Shown one piece after another: positions 15,821 through 23,853 of a DNA stretch of 64,000 nt. The translations under genes and the position numbers were made by a program. The DNA comes from JAKFEW01 sp036675505. GTDB taxonomy: Bacteria > Cyanobacteriota > Sericytochromatia > S15B-MN24 > JAQBPE01. The stretch is from the NCBI GenBank assembly GCA_036675505.1, contig JAKFEW010000058.1, positions 73,291 through 137,290 of the forward strand. Direction: 5' to 3'. The number at the start of each line of letters is the position of its first letter. Positions within the stretch are counted from its first letter, which is position 1. Below the pieces are notes generated by a model, which was not told the origin of the DNA, searched no databases, and was given only the letters and a program-made list of their open reading frames with translations.

Positions 15821-17374
15821 TTAGACCGAAGGCGCCGGCGAGGCCGAAGGTGCCGGCGAGGCCACGGCCTTCTTCTTGCCCTGCTGGATCTGGAACGCCT
15901 CGTTCTGCAGCAACTTCGTCAGCGCCGCGGGGTCGGCCTGCCTGGCGAGCTGATCGAGGTAGCCGCGCAGGCTGGCCGCGAGGTCGCGCAAGTCCGCGTC
16001 ACCGAGCTCGTCGGCCTTGCCGGCGACCAGCGTGTACTGGGCCTGCAGCTGCTGGGTCGCGCCCGCCAGGTCGCCGCTGTCGATCGCACCGGCCGCCGCG
16101 ATCATCACCGCCGCCGTCTGGAGGTTGATCACGCTGCCGGCCACGCGCCCGTCGCGGCTCGCCGCCTGGGCGGCCGCGTCGGCCGTGTAGCGCACCTTGG
16201 CCGCGGCGGTCGCGGTCTTCGTGCCGCCGAACGTGACGTCCTCGAAGTCCGCCGCCACGGTGCCGAGCGAGAACTCGCTGCCATCGGCGCCCGCCGGCAC
16301 CTCGAGCTCGAGCAGCAGCACCTTGCTCTGGCTCGCGATCAGGTCGTTCGAGTCCACGTTCAGGCTCTGGCCGGCCGTGCTGGTGGTGTGCCCGTAGACT
16401 TGCTTGAGCTTCACGCCCTCGGTGAGGTCGATCTTGAGCTTCACGCCGCGCGCGACCACGCGCTGGAGCGACCGGATCTCGCCGGCGAACGCCTGGTCGA
16501 CGTCGGCCTCGGCGCCCACGAAGTAGAACGAGCCGGATCCGCGCGTGGCGAGCTGGGTCATGAACCCCTCCGCGAAGCCCAGGCCCACGCCGATCGTGGT
16601 CAACGAGATGTCGCGGCGCGCGAAGTCCGCGGCGCGCTGGCCGAGCGCCTCGACGCTCGTGATGCCCTCGGTGGCCTCGCCGTCGGACATGAGGATGACC
16701 CGGTTGATCTTGCCCTGATCGTAGCGCGCCTGCACGTGGGCGTAGCCCATGGCGAGCCCGGCGTCGATGTTGGTGCCGCCGTCCTCGCGGATGGTGTCGA
16801 TCTGGCCCTTCATGTCCACCTTGTCGAGGGCGAACATGGGCGCGATCAGAGTCTGGGCGTCGGAGGAGAAGGTGACGAGGCTGAACGTGTCCTGCTCGCC
16901 GAGCGCCTCGACCATCCGGCCGGCGGCGAGGCGCGAGTAGGCGATCTTGTCGCCGGCCATCGAGCCGCTCTTGTCGAAGACGAAGCTGACGTTCAGCGGC
17001 CGCCGCGCGGCCGGCAGCTGGTCGGTGGTCTGCAGGCCGACCTGCAAGTAGACGCGCCCGCCGGCGGGGTCGAGCGCGCCCTGGCTCAGGTTCGCGACAG
17101 CGCCGAGCGACTGGCCGGGCGGGATCGGGAAGTTGAAGTTGAAGGAATCGAAGAACGTGCCGAGGCCGATGCCGGAGGTGTCTGCCTTCGCGGGCCGTGC
17201 GCCGGTGCCGGGGGCGGCGGCGGGGGCCGTGCTCGCAGACGCGCCGGACGGCCGGTTGGGACCGCTCGCCGGGGTAGGCCCAGCCATCGGCGTGCCGGTG
17301 CCGGTCGGCGCCGCGGCGGGGCAGCCTTGCAAGGCGAGGGCGAGGGCGATGATGGGGGGAATGCGGCGCTTCAT
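15821..17374 (-). CDS. VWA-domain lipoprotein (copy 2)
   Basis: 517-aa paralogue of the preceding gene with the same order: signal peptide with lipobox LALQGC, Pro/Ala/Gly-rich linker, conserved block KADTSGIGLGTFFDS, VWA domain with DKSGSM, and a beta-rich plus helical C-terminus. ATG 17374 is chosen over an upstream frame extension because it begins the signal peptide (MKRRIPPIIALALAL) and GGAGGT lies at 17379-17384. MIDAS residues are intact, so metal-dependent ligand binding is plausible. The 102-bp gap to ruvA suggests its own promoter. Confidence 0.86.
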   Translation of the reverse strand: MKRRIPPIIALALALQGCPAAAPTGTGTPMAGPTPASGPNRPSGASASTAPAAAPGTGARPAKADTSGIGLGTFFDSFNFNFPIPPGQSLGAVANLSQGALDPAGGRVYLQVGLQTTDQLPAARRPLNVSFVFDKSGSMAGDKIAYSRLAAGRMVEALGEQDTFSLVTFSSDAQTLIAPMFALDKVDMKGQIDTIREDGGTNIDAGLAMGYAHVQARYDQGKINRVILMSDGEATEGITSVEALGQRAADFARRDISLTTIGVGLGFAEGFMTQLATRGSGSFYFVGAEADVDQAFAGEIRSLQRVVARGVKLKIDLTEGVKLKQVYGHTTSTAGQSLNVDSNDLIASQSKVLLLELEVPAGADGSEFSLGTVAADFEDVTFGGTKTATAAAKVRYTADAAAQAASRDGRVAGSVINLQTAAVMIAAAGAIDSGDLAGATQQLQAQYTLVAGKADELGDADLRDLAASLRGYLDQLARQADPAALTKLLQNEAFQIQQGKKKAVASPAPSASPAPSV

Positions 17375-17476
17375 GGGGACCTCCTTCTTCCGACGACGGG
17401 TCCCACGATACGCGCCCGGCGAGCGAGCCCCAAGCGTGGTGGTCACGTTCGCAACGCGATGCTCGTCACGACCGGG

Positions 17477-18094
17477 CTAGAAGCGCGATAAATAGGCCAG
17501 CGCCGCGCGGATGGTGTCTTCCACCGAAGACCCCGGCGGGACCTGGGCGATCGCCTCGGCCGCCTCCTCCTCGCCGTAGCCCAGCGCCAGCAGCGCGAGC
17601 TCGGCCTCGGCCACGGGCGTGCCCTGCAAGGCCGCGGGCCGCGCGGCGGCGCGCGCCGCGGCGACCTCCAGGCCGCCGCGCTCCGGCCGCCACTCCTCGA
17701 GCTTCTCGCGCAGCTCGAGCACGATGCGCTCGGCCGTCTTCTTGCCCACGCCGGGCGCCCGCGCGAGGCGCTTGGGATCCTGCCCCACCACCGCCGCCAC
17801 GACCTCCGGCACGGTCAGCGCCGAAAGCACGCCCAGCGCCGTCTTCGCGCCGATGCCCGAGACGCCGTGCAGCAGCAAGAAGAGCTCGCGCTCCTCGGGG
17901 CTCGGGAAGCCCACCAGGATCAGCGCGTCCTCGCGCACCACCAGGTGCGTGTAGAGGCGTACCGGCTCGCCGATCGCAGGCAAATCGGCCAGGTGGCGCT
18001 GCGAGGCCAGCACGAGGTAGCCGACGCCGCCGACGTCCACGACCAGGTTGTCTTTGCCCACATGCGCGAGCTCGCCGCGCAACGAGGCGATCAT
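17477..18094 (-). CDS. ruvA: Holliday junction branch migration protein RuvA
   Basis: 205-aa Holliday-junction-binding subunit that loads the RuvB motor. The N-terminal OB-fold begins MIASLRGELAHVGKDNLVVD. Two helix-hairpin-helix motifs follow (HGVSGIGAKTALGVL and APGVGKKTAERIVLEL), then an Ala-rich flexible linker and the RuvB-binding C-terminal domain (LALLALGYGEEEAAEAI). Its start overlaps the ruvC stop by 4 bp (ATGA), so the pair is an operon ruvC-ruvA. ruvB is not in the window. Confidence 0.97.
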   Translation of the reverse strand: MIASLRGELAHVGKDNLVVDVGGVGYLVLASQRHLADLPAIGEPVRLYTHLVVREDALILVGFPSPEERELFLLLHGVSGIGAKTALGVLSALTVPEVVAAVVGQDPKRLARAPGVGKKTAERIVLELREKLEEWRPERGGLEVAAARAAARPAALQGTPVAEAELALLALGYGEEEAAEAIAQVPPGSSVEDTIRAALAYLSRF

Positions 18095-18609
18095 GAGACC
18101 GCCACCGACGGCGCCCGCTTGCGCGTCTCGCCGCGGCCTTCCAGCTGGTACCAGTGCGTCAGCGCCAGCGCGAGGCCGTCGGCCGCGTCGTCCGGCCGCG
18201 GGATCGAGGCCAGCGAGAGCTGGTCGCGCACGGCCTCCTGCACCTCGGGCTTCTGGGCCTTGCCCGAGCCCGTGACGGTCATCTTGACCTGCGCCGGGCT
18301 GTAGCCGACGACCGGCACGCCGGCGTGGGCGGCGGCCAGCATGAGCACGCCGCGGGCCTGCGCGACGGGCATGGCCGTGTTCACGTTCTTGAGGAAGAAA
18401 ATCTCCTCGAGCGCCATCACATCAGGCTTGTATGCCGTGAGCAGCTCGCACATGTCGGCGTACATCACGGCGAGCCGGTCGGGCATGGCCTGGCGCTTGT
18501 CCGTCTGGATCACGCCGTATTGAAGGGCAACGGCGGGGGTGCCGTCATCGACCTCCACCAAGCCGAACCCGATGGTTGCGGTGCCGGGGTCGATACCGAG
18601 GATCAACAT
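18091..18609 (-). CDS. ruvC: Crossover junction endodeoxyribonuclease RuvC
   Basis: 172-aa Holliday-junction resolvase of usual length. The acidic catalytic residues are recognisable: Asp in ILGIDPGTATIGFG, Glu in MALEEIFFLKN, and the Asp pair in PRPDDAADGLALALTH. First gene of a two-gene operon with ruvA. The 46-bp gap upstream to the DUF881 gene could carry a promoter; none was clear. Confidence 0.97.
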   Translation of the reverse strand: MLILGIDPGTATIGFGLVEVDDGTPAVALQYGVIQTDKRQAMPDRLAVMYADMCELLTAYKPDVMALEEIFFLKNVNTAMPVAQARGVLMLAAAHAGVPVVGYSPAQVKMTVTGSGKAQKPEVQEAVRDQLSLASIPRPDDAADGLALALTHWYQLEGRGETRKRAPSVAVS

Positions 18610-18655
18610 AACCCACTATAGGGGGGTCGGCGAACGGCCGTCAATTCAAGCGTTG

Positions 18656-19372
18656 TTACGGAAGCGGCAGCCGCGGCTTGGCCTCACCCTCGCCAGGCGC
18701 TGGTCTCGCGAAGCGAAACGTGCGCGGGCCGCGGGCCGAGGGCACCACGATCGCCTTCGCGGGCTCCGTCGCCACGCTGATGCCGTAGAACTGCAGGTAC
18801 TCGACCACGCCGCCGCGCAGGCCAAGCGTGGTCTTCATCTCATCCGCCGGACCGATGGCGTGGATGACGTAAGGACCCTTCACCGGCACCTTGTTGATGA
18901 CGATGTGCTGGCCGGCAGTCACGATTTCGCTCGTCTCGGTCAGGCGGTGGCCGTTGACCGCCACGGCCTCGGCGCCGCCGGTGCGCAGCTCGTTCACGAT
19001 CTTCAAGAGGTCCTCGGCGTGGACCACGGCCGAAGTGCCGTCCTCCATCTTCGTGTCGGACGCGCTCTCGGTGACCCGCACGATCAGCCCGACGCCGGTC
19101 ATGGCCGGGTAGTCGGTGACCCGCGGCGCGTCGGCCGGCCAATCGTTCGAGCCCGCCGCGGGCCCCTTCCTGGTGATCTGGTCCTGCAGCTCGTGCACCT
19201 GCCCGCCGAGCTGGGCGTTGGCCTTCTCGGTGGTCTTGAGCAGCACCACCAGGTCCTCGACGCGCCGGGAAGGCATCACGCGGCGGGCGTCCGCCTGCGA
19301 GCGGTATTGGACGGCCATCAACATGCCGATGATCATCGACACGGTGGTGACGGGCACGATCCAGCGTTGCAC
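18656..19372 (-). CDS. DUF881-family membrane-anchored protein
   Basis: 238 aa. One N-terminal transmembrane helix (WIVPVTTVSMIIGMLMAVQY) is followed by a short coiled coil (~40-70) and the DUF881 domain with VGLIVRVTESASD, EDLLKIVNELRTGGAEAVAV and NGHRLTETSEI. In Firmicutes and Actinobacteria, DUF881 genes lie near division genes but the function is not established; here the neighbours are DNA repair and envelope genes. The C-terminus is Pro/Arg-rich. It probably faces the periplasm. Confidence 0.85.
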   Translation of the reverse strand: MQRWIVPVTTVSMIIGMLMAVQYRSQADARRVMPSRRVEDLVVLLKTTEKANAQLGGQVHELQDQITRKGPAAGSNDWPADAPRVTDYPAMTGVGLIVRVTESASDTKMEDGTSAVVHAEDLLKIVNELRTGGAEAVAVNGHRLTETSEIVTAGQHIVINKVPVKGPYVIHAIGPADEMKTTLGLRGGVVEYLQFYGISVATEPAKAIVVPSARGPRTFRFARPAPGEGEAKPRLPLP

Positions 19373-19429
19373 GGCGGTTTCGGGGCCTCCGGGGGGGACC
19401 CCTCATTAGACCATTTCCGGATGCCGGCG

Positions 19430-20245
19430 TCAGCGGTCCAGTTCGGGAACGGTCAACCGACCGACGAACTTCCGGATCCCGTCGCGGATCGCCGGGAGGC
19501 TGGCCGCGCCCGCGAGCTCCGGCGACGACTCGGCCATCTTGACGAAGCTCTCGCGCTCGTCGTCGTCGACCCCGGCGATGAGGCCGCCGAAGACCGGGCC
19601 GACCACCGTCGAGAAGTCCGCGGGATCCGTGGCCACCGCACGCTGGCCGGCGTCGGGGGCCGCGGCGACCGCCCCCAGATAGCTCGCGAGCGCCGTCGAG
19701 CCCGGCGTGATCGCGAGGCGGCGCTCGACCTCGCCGGCCTGCAACACCACCGGCGCCGCGAGCGTGGCCCTCGAGGTCCTGTCCACGGCGTCGACGAGGT
19801 CGACCGCGAGGACGACGGACTGGCGCGCGGCCCGGAAACGCACGTCGACCGCGAAGCTGCCATCGTAGAAGGTCACCGCGGAGGCGAGCCTGCGCGCGCC
19901 ATTCGCCTCGATCACGCGCACCGTCGAGCCCGTGACGCGGCCTTCGCTGACGTTGGCCATGCCGGTCGCGTTGGGGTTCACGAGCGCCACGCCGGTGATG
20001 CGGACGATGTGATCGACAGGCTGCGCGGCACCCGCCATGATGCCCACGCCGACGTCGTCGCCGCCGGTCGCGGTCTCGATCGCGGCCGCGGAGTCGCCCG
20101 TGTGCGGCGCCAAGGCGAAGCTGCGTGACGAAGCGGCGACCGTGGCCCCGGGCTGCTCGCGCAACGCCAGCACCCCGATCGCGACGACGTTACAGCCGGG
20201 CAGCGGGCCCAGGCCCACCATCAAGAGCGCGAGCGGAACGCGCAT
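19430..20245 (-). CDS. Predicted lipoprotein, unknown function
   Basis: 271 aa. A short signal peptide ends in GLGPLPGC, a plausible lipobox. The mature part has a beta-rich middle (~70-170: VTGSTVRVIEANG, VTFYDGSFAVDVRF, VVLAVDLVDAV) that looks like a carboxypeptidase-regulatory or similar sandwich domain, then a helical C-terminus. I do not recognise the family. It lies 10 bp from the FecR-domain gene upstream, probably in the same transcript. Confidence 0.7.
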   Translation of the reverse strand: MRVPLALLMVGLGPLPGCNVVAIGVLALREQPGATVAASSRSFALAPHTGDSAAAIETATGGDDVGVGIMAGAAQPVDHIVRITGVALVNPNATGMANVSEGRVTGSTVRVIEANGARRLASAVTFYDGSFAVDVRFRAARQSVVLAVDLVDAVDRTSRATLAAPVVLQAGEVERRLAITPGSTALASYLGAVAAAPDAGQRAVATDPADFSTVVGPVFGGLIAGVDDDERESFVKMAESSPELAGAASLPAIRDGIRKFVGRLTVPELDR

Positions 20246-20255
20246 GGGCGGGACC

Positions 20256-21194
20256 TCAGGGAATGAGGGCGGGGGTGCTACGGGACGGGAAGTCGGGCGC
20301 GAGGCCCGCGAGCGGAGCCGGGGTGAGCGAGGTGGTGAGCACCGCGTCGAGCGGGCTGATCAAGTTGAGCCCGATCAGGCCCGCGCCGGCGTAGAGCGCC
20401 ATCTGCTTCTGACCGTAGAAGACGCCGTAGAAGCCGGTGCCGAGCAAGGCGAACTCGCAGCCCATGTAGAGCAGGCCGCGACCGACCTCGCCGGCATAGA
20501 GCTGGCCGGCGCCGGGCAGCAGCGCCGAGAGGCCGGCGGCCACCCACTTGTTGGCGTTGGTCGCGGCCGCGGCCGGCGCGCCTGCCACCGCGGCCCCGCC
20601 CTCGGCGCCGAAGCCGGCCGTGAGGTCTTGCCAGGCGGCCCGCGAAATGACGCTGTAGCGAGGCTCGCCGCCCGCGAAGATCGCGCTGCGGCCGGCGTCG
20701 ACCGAGGCCGGCGCCTTGCCCGCCTCGGTGATGCGGAAGGTGCCCGCCAGGACGGCCACGCGCCACGCCCCGCCGGCCCGCTCGACGACGGCCTCGGCGT
20801 CGGTGCCGACCAACCGCAGGCTGCCCGCGACCAGGGTCGTCAGGCCCTCCGGAGGCGCGGTGACGCGCACGCGGCCAGCCATCACGCGGCCGCTCAGGCC
20901 TTCGAGGTCCTGCAGGCGGAGGATCGTGTTCTCGCCGAGCGCGAGGCGCGCGCCGGTGGGGAACACCAGCTCGGCCGAGGCACCGCCGGCCGTCTTGAGC
21001 GTATCGCCGGCCTTGACGCGCGTGCCCGGCTGGACGTCTTCCCAGGCCGTCGAGGGGGCGATCGCCCCCCGCAGCCCACCCCGGGCGTTCACCACGCTGG
21101 CGGCTTCCCAATCCTGCGCGACGGCGGCCGGCGCGGCGATCGCCAGGGTCAGGCCGACGGCACAGGCAGTCGCAGTGAAGGAGCGGAGCGTCAT
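20256..21194 (-). CDS. FecR-domain secreted protein with hydrophobic C-terminus
   Basis: 312 aa. A signal peptide is cleaved around AAPAAVA-QDW. A FecR-like beta domain follows (~28-175), with the typical progression VQPGTRVKAGDTLKTAGGAS, ELVFPTGARLALGENT and GRVMAGRVRV. The C-terminal ~90 residues hold hydrophobic stretches beginning AGLSALLPGAGQLYAGEVGR, like the membrane tail seen in DUF5683-type proteins. Stand-alone FecR-domain proteins are usually envelope or surface proteins; no sigma factor or TonB receptor is adjacent, so iron signalling is not supported. Confidence 0.78.
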   Translation of the reverse strand: MTLRSFTATACAVGLTLAIAAPAAVAQDWEAASVVNARGGLRGAIAPSTAWEDVQPGTRVKAGDTLKTAGGASAELVFPTGARLALGENTILRLQDLEGLSGRVMAGRVRVTAPPEGLTTLVAGSLRLVGTDAEAVVERAGGAWRVAVLAGTFRITEAGKAPASVDAGRSAIFAGGEPRYSVISRAAWQDLTAGFGAEGGAAVAGAPAAAATNANKWVAAGLSALLPGAGQLYAGEVGRGLLYMGCEFALLGTGFYGVFYGQKQMALYAGAGLIGLNLISPLDAVLTTSLTPAPLAGLAPDFPSRSTPALIP

Positions 21195-21223
21195 GGATGA
21201 CAGAACCTCGTGGCCAAAGCGTT

Positions 21224-21256
21224 TCGGGCGCCCGGGTATTATACCCGGGCGCCCGA
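21224..21256. terminator. Perfect 33-bp palindrome between ctp and FecR genes
   Basis: Two 16-base arms, starting TCGGGCGCCCGGGTAT, flank a single T and are perfectly complementary. It lies 20 nt past the ctp stop on the minus strand and could end or attenuate that transcript, but there is no T-run on either side. It could equally be a protein-binding site or mRNA-stability hairpin. Confidence 0.45.
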
Positions 21257-21275
21257 CCGAGGGTTGTGACGCCGC

Positions 21276-22490
21276 CTACATCACGCCAGCGGCGCGGCGC
21301 TTCGCGATCTCGCCCTTGAGGAAGGCCTTCGCCTTCTCCATCTGGGTGTCCTTGAACTTCTTGACCTCGGCGGGATCCGGGACGCCGTTCTTGTCGACCT
21401 TGACCTTGGGCAGCTCGATCTTGATGTCGGGCACGACGCCCTTCTTGTGGATGTCGTGGCCGCCCGCCGTGAGGTACTTCTGGGTCGTGATCGCCACGCC
21501 CGAGCCGTCCGAGAGCGAGTGGACCGTCTGCACGAGGCCCTTGCCGAACGACTTGGTGCCGATCAGCGTGGCGCGCTTGGTGTCCTGCAAGGCGCCGGCC
21601 AGGATCTCCGAGGCGCTCGCGCTGCCGCCGTCGATCAGGACGACGACGGGGATCTTGGTGTCGACGATCACGCGGCCGCTGGCCTTGAGGAACTGCTTCT
21701 CGCCCTCGCGGTTCACGAGCTGGACGATCGGGCCGTCCTTGATGAACATCGAGCCGATGTCCACAGCGTTCGGCAGCAGGCCGCCGGGGTTGCCGCGCAG
21801 GTCGACGATGATGCCGTCCTTCGCGTTGAACTTCTGGAGGGCGGTCTTGACCTCCTGGCCGGCCTCGTTGCTCATGAACGTCGAGAGACGCACATAGCCG
21901 AGGTTGCCGTCCATTTCTTCGATCTTCACGGCCTTGGTCACGATGTTGTCGCGGACGATGGCGACCTTGCGGGAATCGGTCGCGCCGGCGTGCTTGATCG
22001 TCAGCATGACCTTGGTGCCGCGGGCGCCCCGGATCAGCGAGACGGCCTCCGCCTCGGCCATGTCCTTGGTGGGCTTGCCGTCGATCTCCATGATGTGATC
22101 GCCGGCCTTCAGGCCAGCCTTGAACGCCGGCGTGCCTTCCATCGGCGCGATGACCGACAGCCTTCCGTCCTTGATGCCGATCTGGATGCCGATGCCGCCG
22201 AAGCTGCCCTGGCGCTCGTCCTGCATGCTCTGGAAGGCCTTGGGGTCCATGAAGCGCGTGTAAGGATCGTCGAGCGAGCCGAGCATGCCGCGGATAGCGC
22301 CGTAGACGAGCGAATTGTCCTTGAGGTCGCGCTCGACGTACTCGTTCTTGAGCAGATCGTAGACCTGGAGGAACGTCGCGAAGCTGGTCGACTCGGCCTT
22401 GACCTTGAGGGGGGTCGTGCAAACGCCGAGGCCGTACGAGCCGAGCATCAGCGCGCCCACGAGCGCGTAACTGGCCACCTTTTTGCTCAT
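21276..22490 (-). CDS. ctpA: S41-family C-terminal processing peptidase
   Basis: 404-aa periplasmic serine protease of the CtpA/Prc type. An N-terminal signal anchor (SYALVGALMLGSYGLGV) precedes the S41 N-terminal helical region, a PDZ domain (~95-175, GIGIQIGIKDGRLSVIAP, GLKAGDHIMEIDGKP) and the protease domain. The catalytic Ser is in DGGSASASEILAGAL and the Lys in TLIGTKSFGKGLVQT. Start ATG 22490 is chosen over the longer frame because MSKKVASYAL is a normal signal anchor and AAGGAT/AGGAT sites precede it. It lies just downstream of the EnvC-like gene, an arrangement common in bacteria. Confidence 0.95.
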   Translation of the reverse strand: MSKKVASYALVGALMLGSYGLGVCTTPLKVKAESTSFATFLQVYDLLKNEYVERDLKDNSLVYGAIRGMLGSLDDPYTRFMDPKAFQSMQDERQGSFGGIGIQIGIKDGRLSVIAPMEGTPAFKAGLKAGDHIMEIDGKPTKDMAEAEAVSLIRGARGTKVMLTIKHAGATDSRKVAIVRDNIVTKAVKIEEMDGNLGYVRLSTFMSNEAGQEVKTALQKFNAKDGIIVDLRGNPGGLLPNAVDIGSMFIKDGPIVQLVNREGEKQFLKASGRVIVDTKIPVVVLIDGGSASASEILAGALQDTKRATLIGTKSFGKGLVQTVHSLSDGSGVAITTQKYLTAGGHDIHKKGVVPDIKIELPKVKVDKNGVPDPAEVKKFKDTQMEKAKAFLKGEIAKRRAAGVM

Positions 22491-22546
22491 CAATCCTATC
22501 CTTTGCTCGGTCCCGCGCAAAGCGCGGCCACGTCGTGATCAGACGG

Positions 22547-22574
22547 AGTATACCGCTCATGCGAACGTTCTTAA
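22547..22574 (-). promoter_or_regulatory. Promoter of ctpA
   Basis: On the minus strand: TTAAGA (22574-22569), 16-bp spacer, TATACT (22552-22547). Predicted transcription start about 50 nt upstream of the ATG at 22490. This suggests ctp can be transcribed separately from the EnvC-like gene. Confidence 0.55.
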
Positions 22575-22653
22575 CGCGGACGCGGCGACGTCTCAGAATA
22601 CCGTGGCGCGGGTGGTCGGTCCACAGCCAACCAGGCCAAATCTGACCAGACGG

Positions 22654-23850
22654 CTACCGCAAGAAGCCCATAGGATTGACCGCGCCGCCATTACGCCGGA
22701 CTTCGAAGTGCAAGTGCGGCCCCGTGCTCATGCCCGTGGAGCCGACGTAGGCGATGACCTGGCCCTTGCGCACGCGCGTGCCGGCGTCGACGACGAAGCT
22801 CGAGGTGTGGCCGAACAGCGTCGTGATGTCGCCGCCGTGGTCGATGATGACGACCTTGCCGTAGCCGCCGTACCAGCCGGCATAGATCACCTCGCCGTTG
22901 TCCGGCGCGTAAATCGGCGTGCCGGAGGCGGCGCCGAAGTCGATGCCGTGGTGGTTGATGTAGCGGCCGAGCACCGGGTGCATGCGGGAGCCGAACGGCG
23001 AGGTGATCACGCCCGCGACCGGCCACATGAACCGGCCGGTGCCCATGAACGGGCGCACCCAGTGCGGGTCCTTGCGGCGGGCCTGCATCTCGAAGGCGCG
23101 GCGCTGCGCGATGATGCGCTGAATCATCGAGGCGATCGAGCTGTTGTCGGCCTCGAGCTGGGCGACCACCTGCTCGGCGGCCTGGCGCTCGGTGCGGATC
23201 TTGTCGACGAGGTTGCGCTGGTCGCCCGTCAGGTCCGAGAGCTGGATCCTCTGCGTGCCGATCACCTCGGTGATGCGCGCGATGTTCTGGCGCTGCTGGG
23301 CGAACTGGCGCTGCTGTTGGTGGATCACCTGGCGCTGGCGCTCGAGGTTCTCGAGCAGGCCGGCGTCGTGCGCGCTGATGCGCTTGAAGAAGTGGTAGCG
23401 CATGAGGAAAGTGGACATATCGGGCGAGGTGAGCAGCGCCTCCCAGCCGTCGAGCGCCTTGTTCTTGTAAATCGCGCGCAGCCGCGATCCCGCGGCGCCC
23501 TGCTGGCGCTGGAAAGCCGTCTTGGCGCGTTGCAGCTGGCTTTGGGTCAGGGTCAGCTTGTACTCGGCCCGCTTGAGGCGGAACTGGCTGTCCGTCAGCT
23601 CGGTGCTCGTCTGCTCGAGCTTTTGCTGGAGGCTGCTCAGCTCCTTCACCGCGCCCACTTCCTTCTTGCGCAGCATCTCGACGCGCGCCCGGTGGGCGGC
23701 GAGCTTCTGGTTCAAGCGGTACTGGCGCGCCTGCAAATCGCGCTGCTGGGCGGTCAGCGACGAGCGCGAAGCACGCGCGGCATCGGCGGCCGGCGCGAGC
23801 GCACAGGCGAGGGTCAGGACCGTGAGGGAGGCTGCTATGAACTTTTTCAT
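22654..23850 (-). CDS. EnvC-like murein hydrolase activator, M23 peptidase domain
   Basis: 398 aa, secreted (signal peptide ending ALAPAADA). Residues ~25-255 are a long coiled coil rich in Gln, Arg, Leu. The C-terminal LytM/M23 domain (~285-395) has HHGIDFGAASGTPIYAP and HLHFEVRRNGG, and the first zinc-ligand stretch HPVLGRYINHHGIDF looks intact, so it may be an active endopeptidase, unlike E. coli EnvC, which is degenerate. Likely acts on septal peptidoglycan. No ftsEX is adjacent. It begins 3 bp after the uvrC stop. Confidence 0.93.
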   Translation of the reverse strand: MKKFIAASLTVLTLACALAPAADAARASRSSLTAQQRDLQARQYRLNQKLAAHRARVEMLRKKEVGAVKELSSLQQKLEQTSTELTDSQFRLKRAEYKLTLTQSQLQRAKTAFQRQQGAAGSRLRAIYKNKALDGWEALLTSPDMSTFLMRYHFFKRISAHDAGLLENLERQRQVIHQQQRQFAQQRQNIARITEVIGTQRIQLSDLTGDQRNLVDKIRTERQAAEQVVAQLEADNSSIASMIQRIIAQRRAFEMQARRKDPHWVRPFMGTGRFMWPVAGVITSPFGSRMHPVLGRYINHHGIDFGAASGTPIYAPDNGEVIYAGWYGGYGKVVIIDHGGDITTLFGHTSSFVVDAGTRVRKGQVIAYVGSTGMSTGPHLHFEVRRNGGAVNPMGFLR

Positions 23851-23853
23851 GGA

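Noticed and set aside
20256..21194. FecR iron-signalling system
   Set aside because: No FecI-type sigma factor or TonB receptor is nearby and the protein has its own cleavable signal peptide; only the FecR domain name fits.
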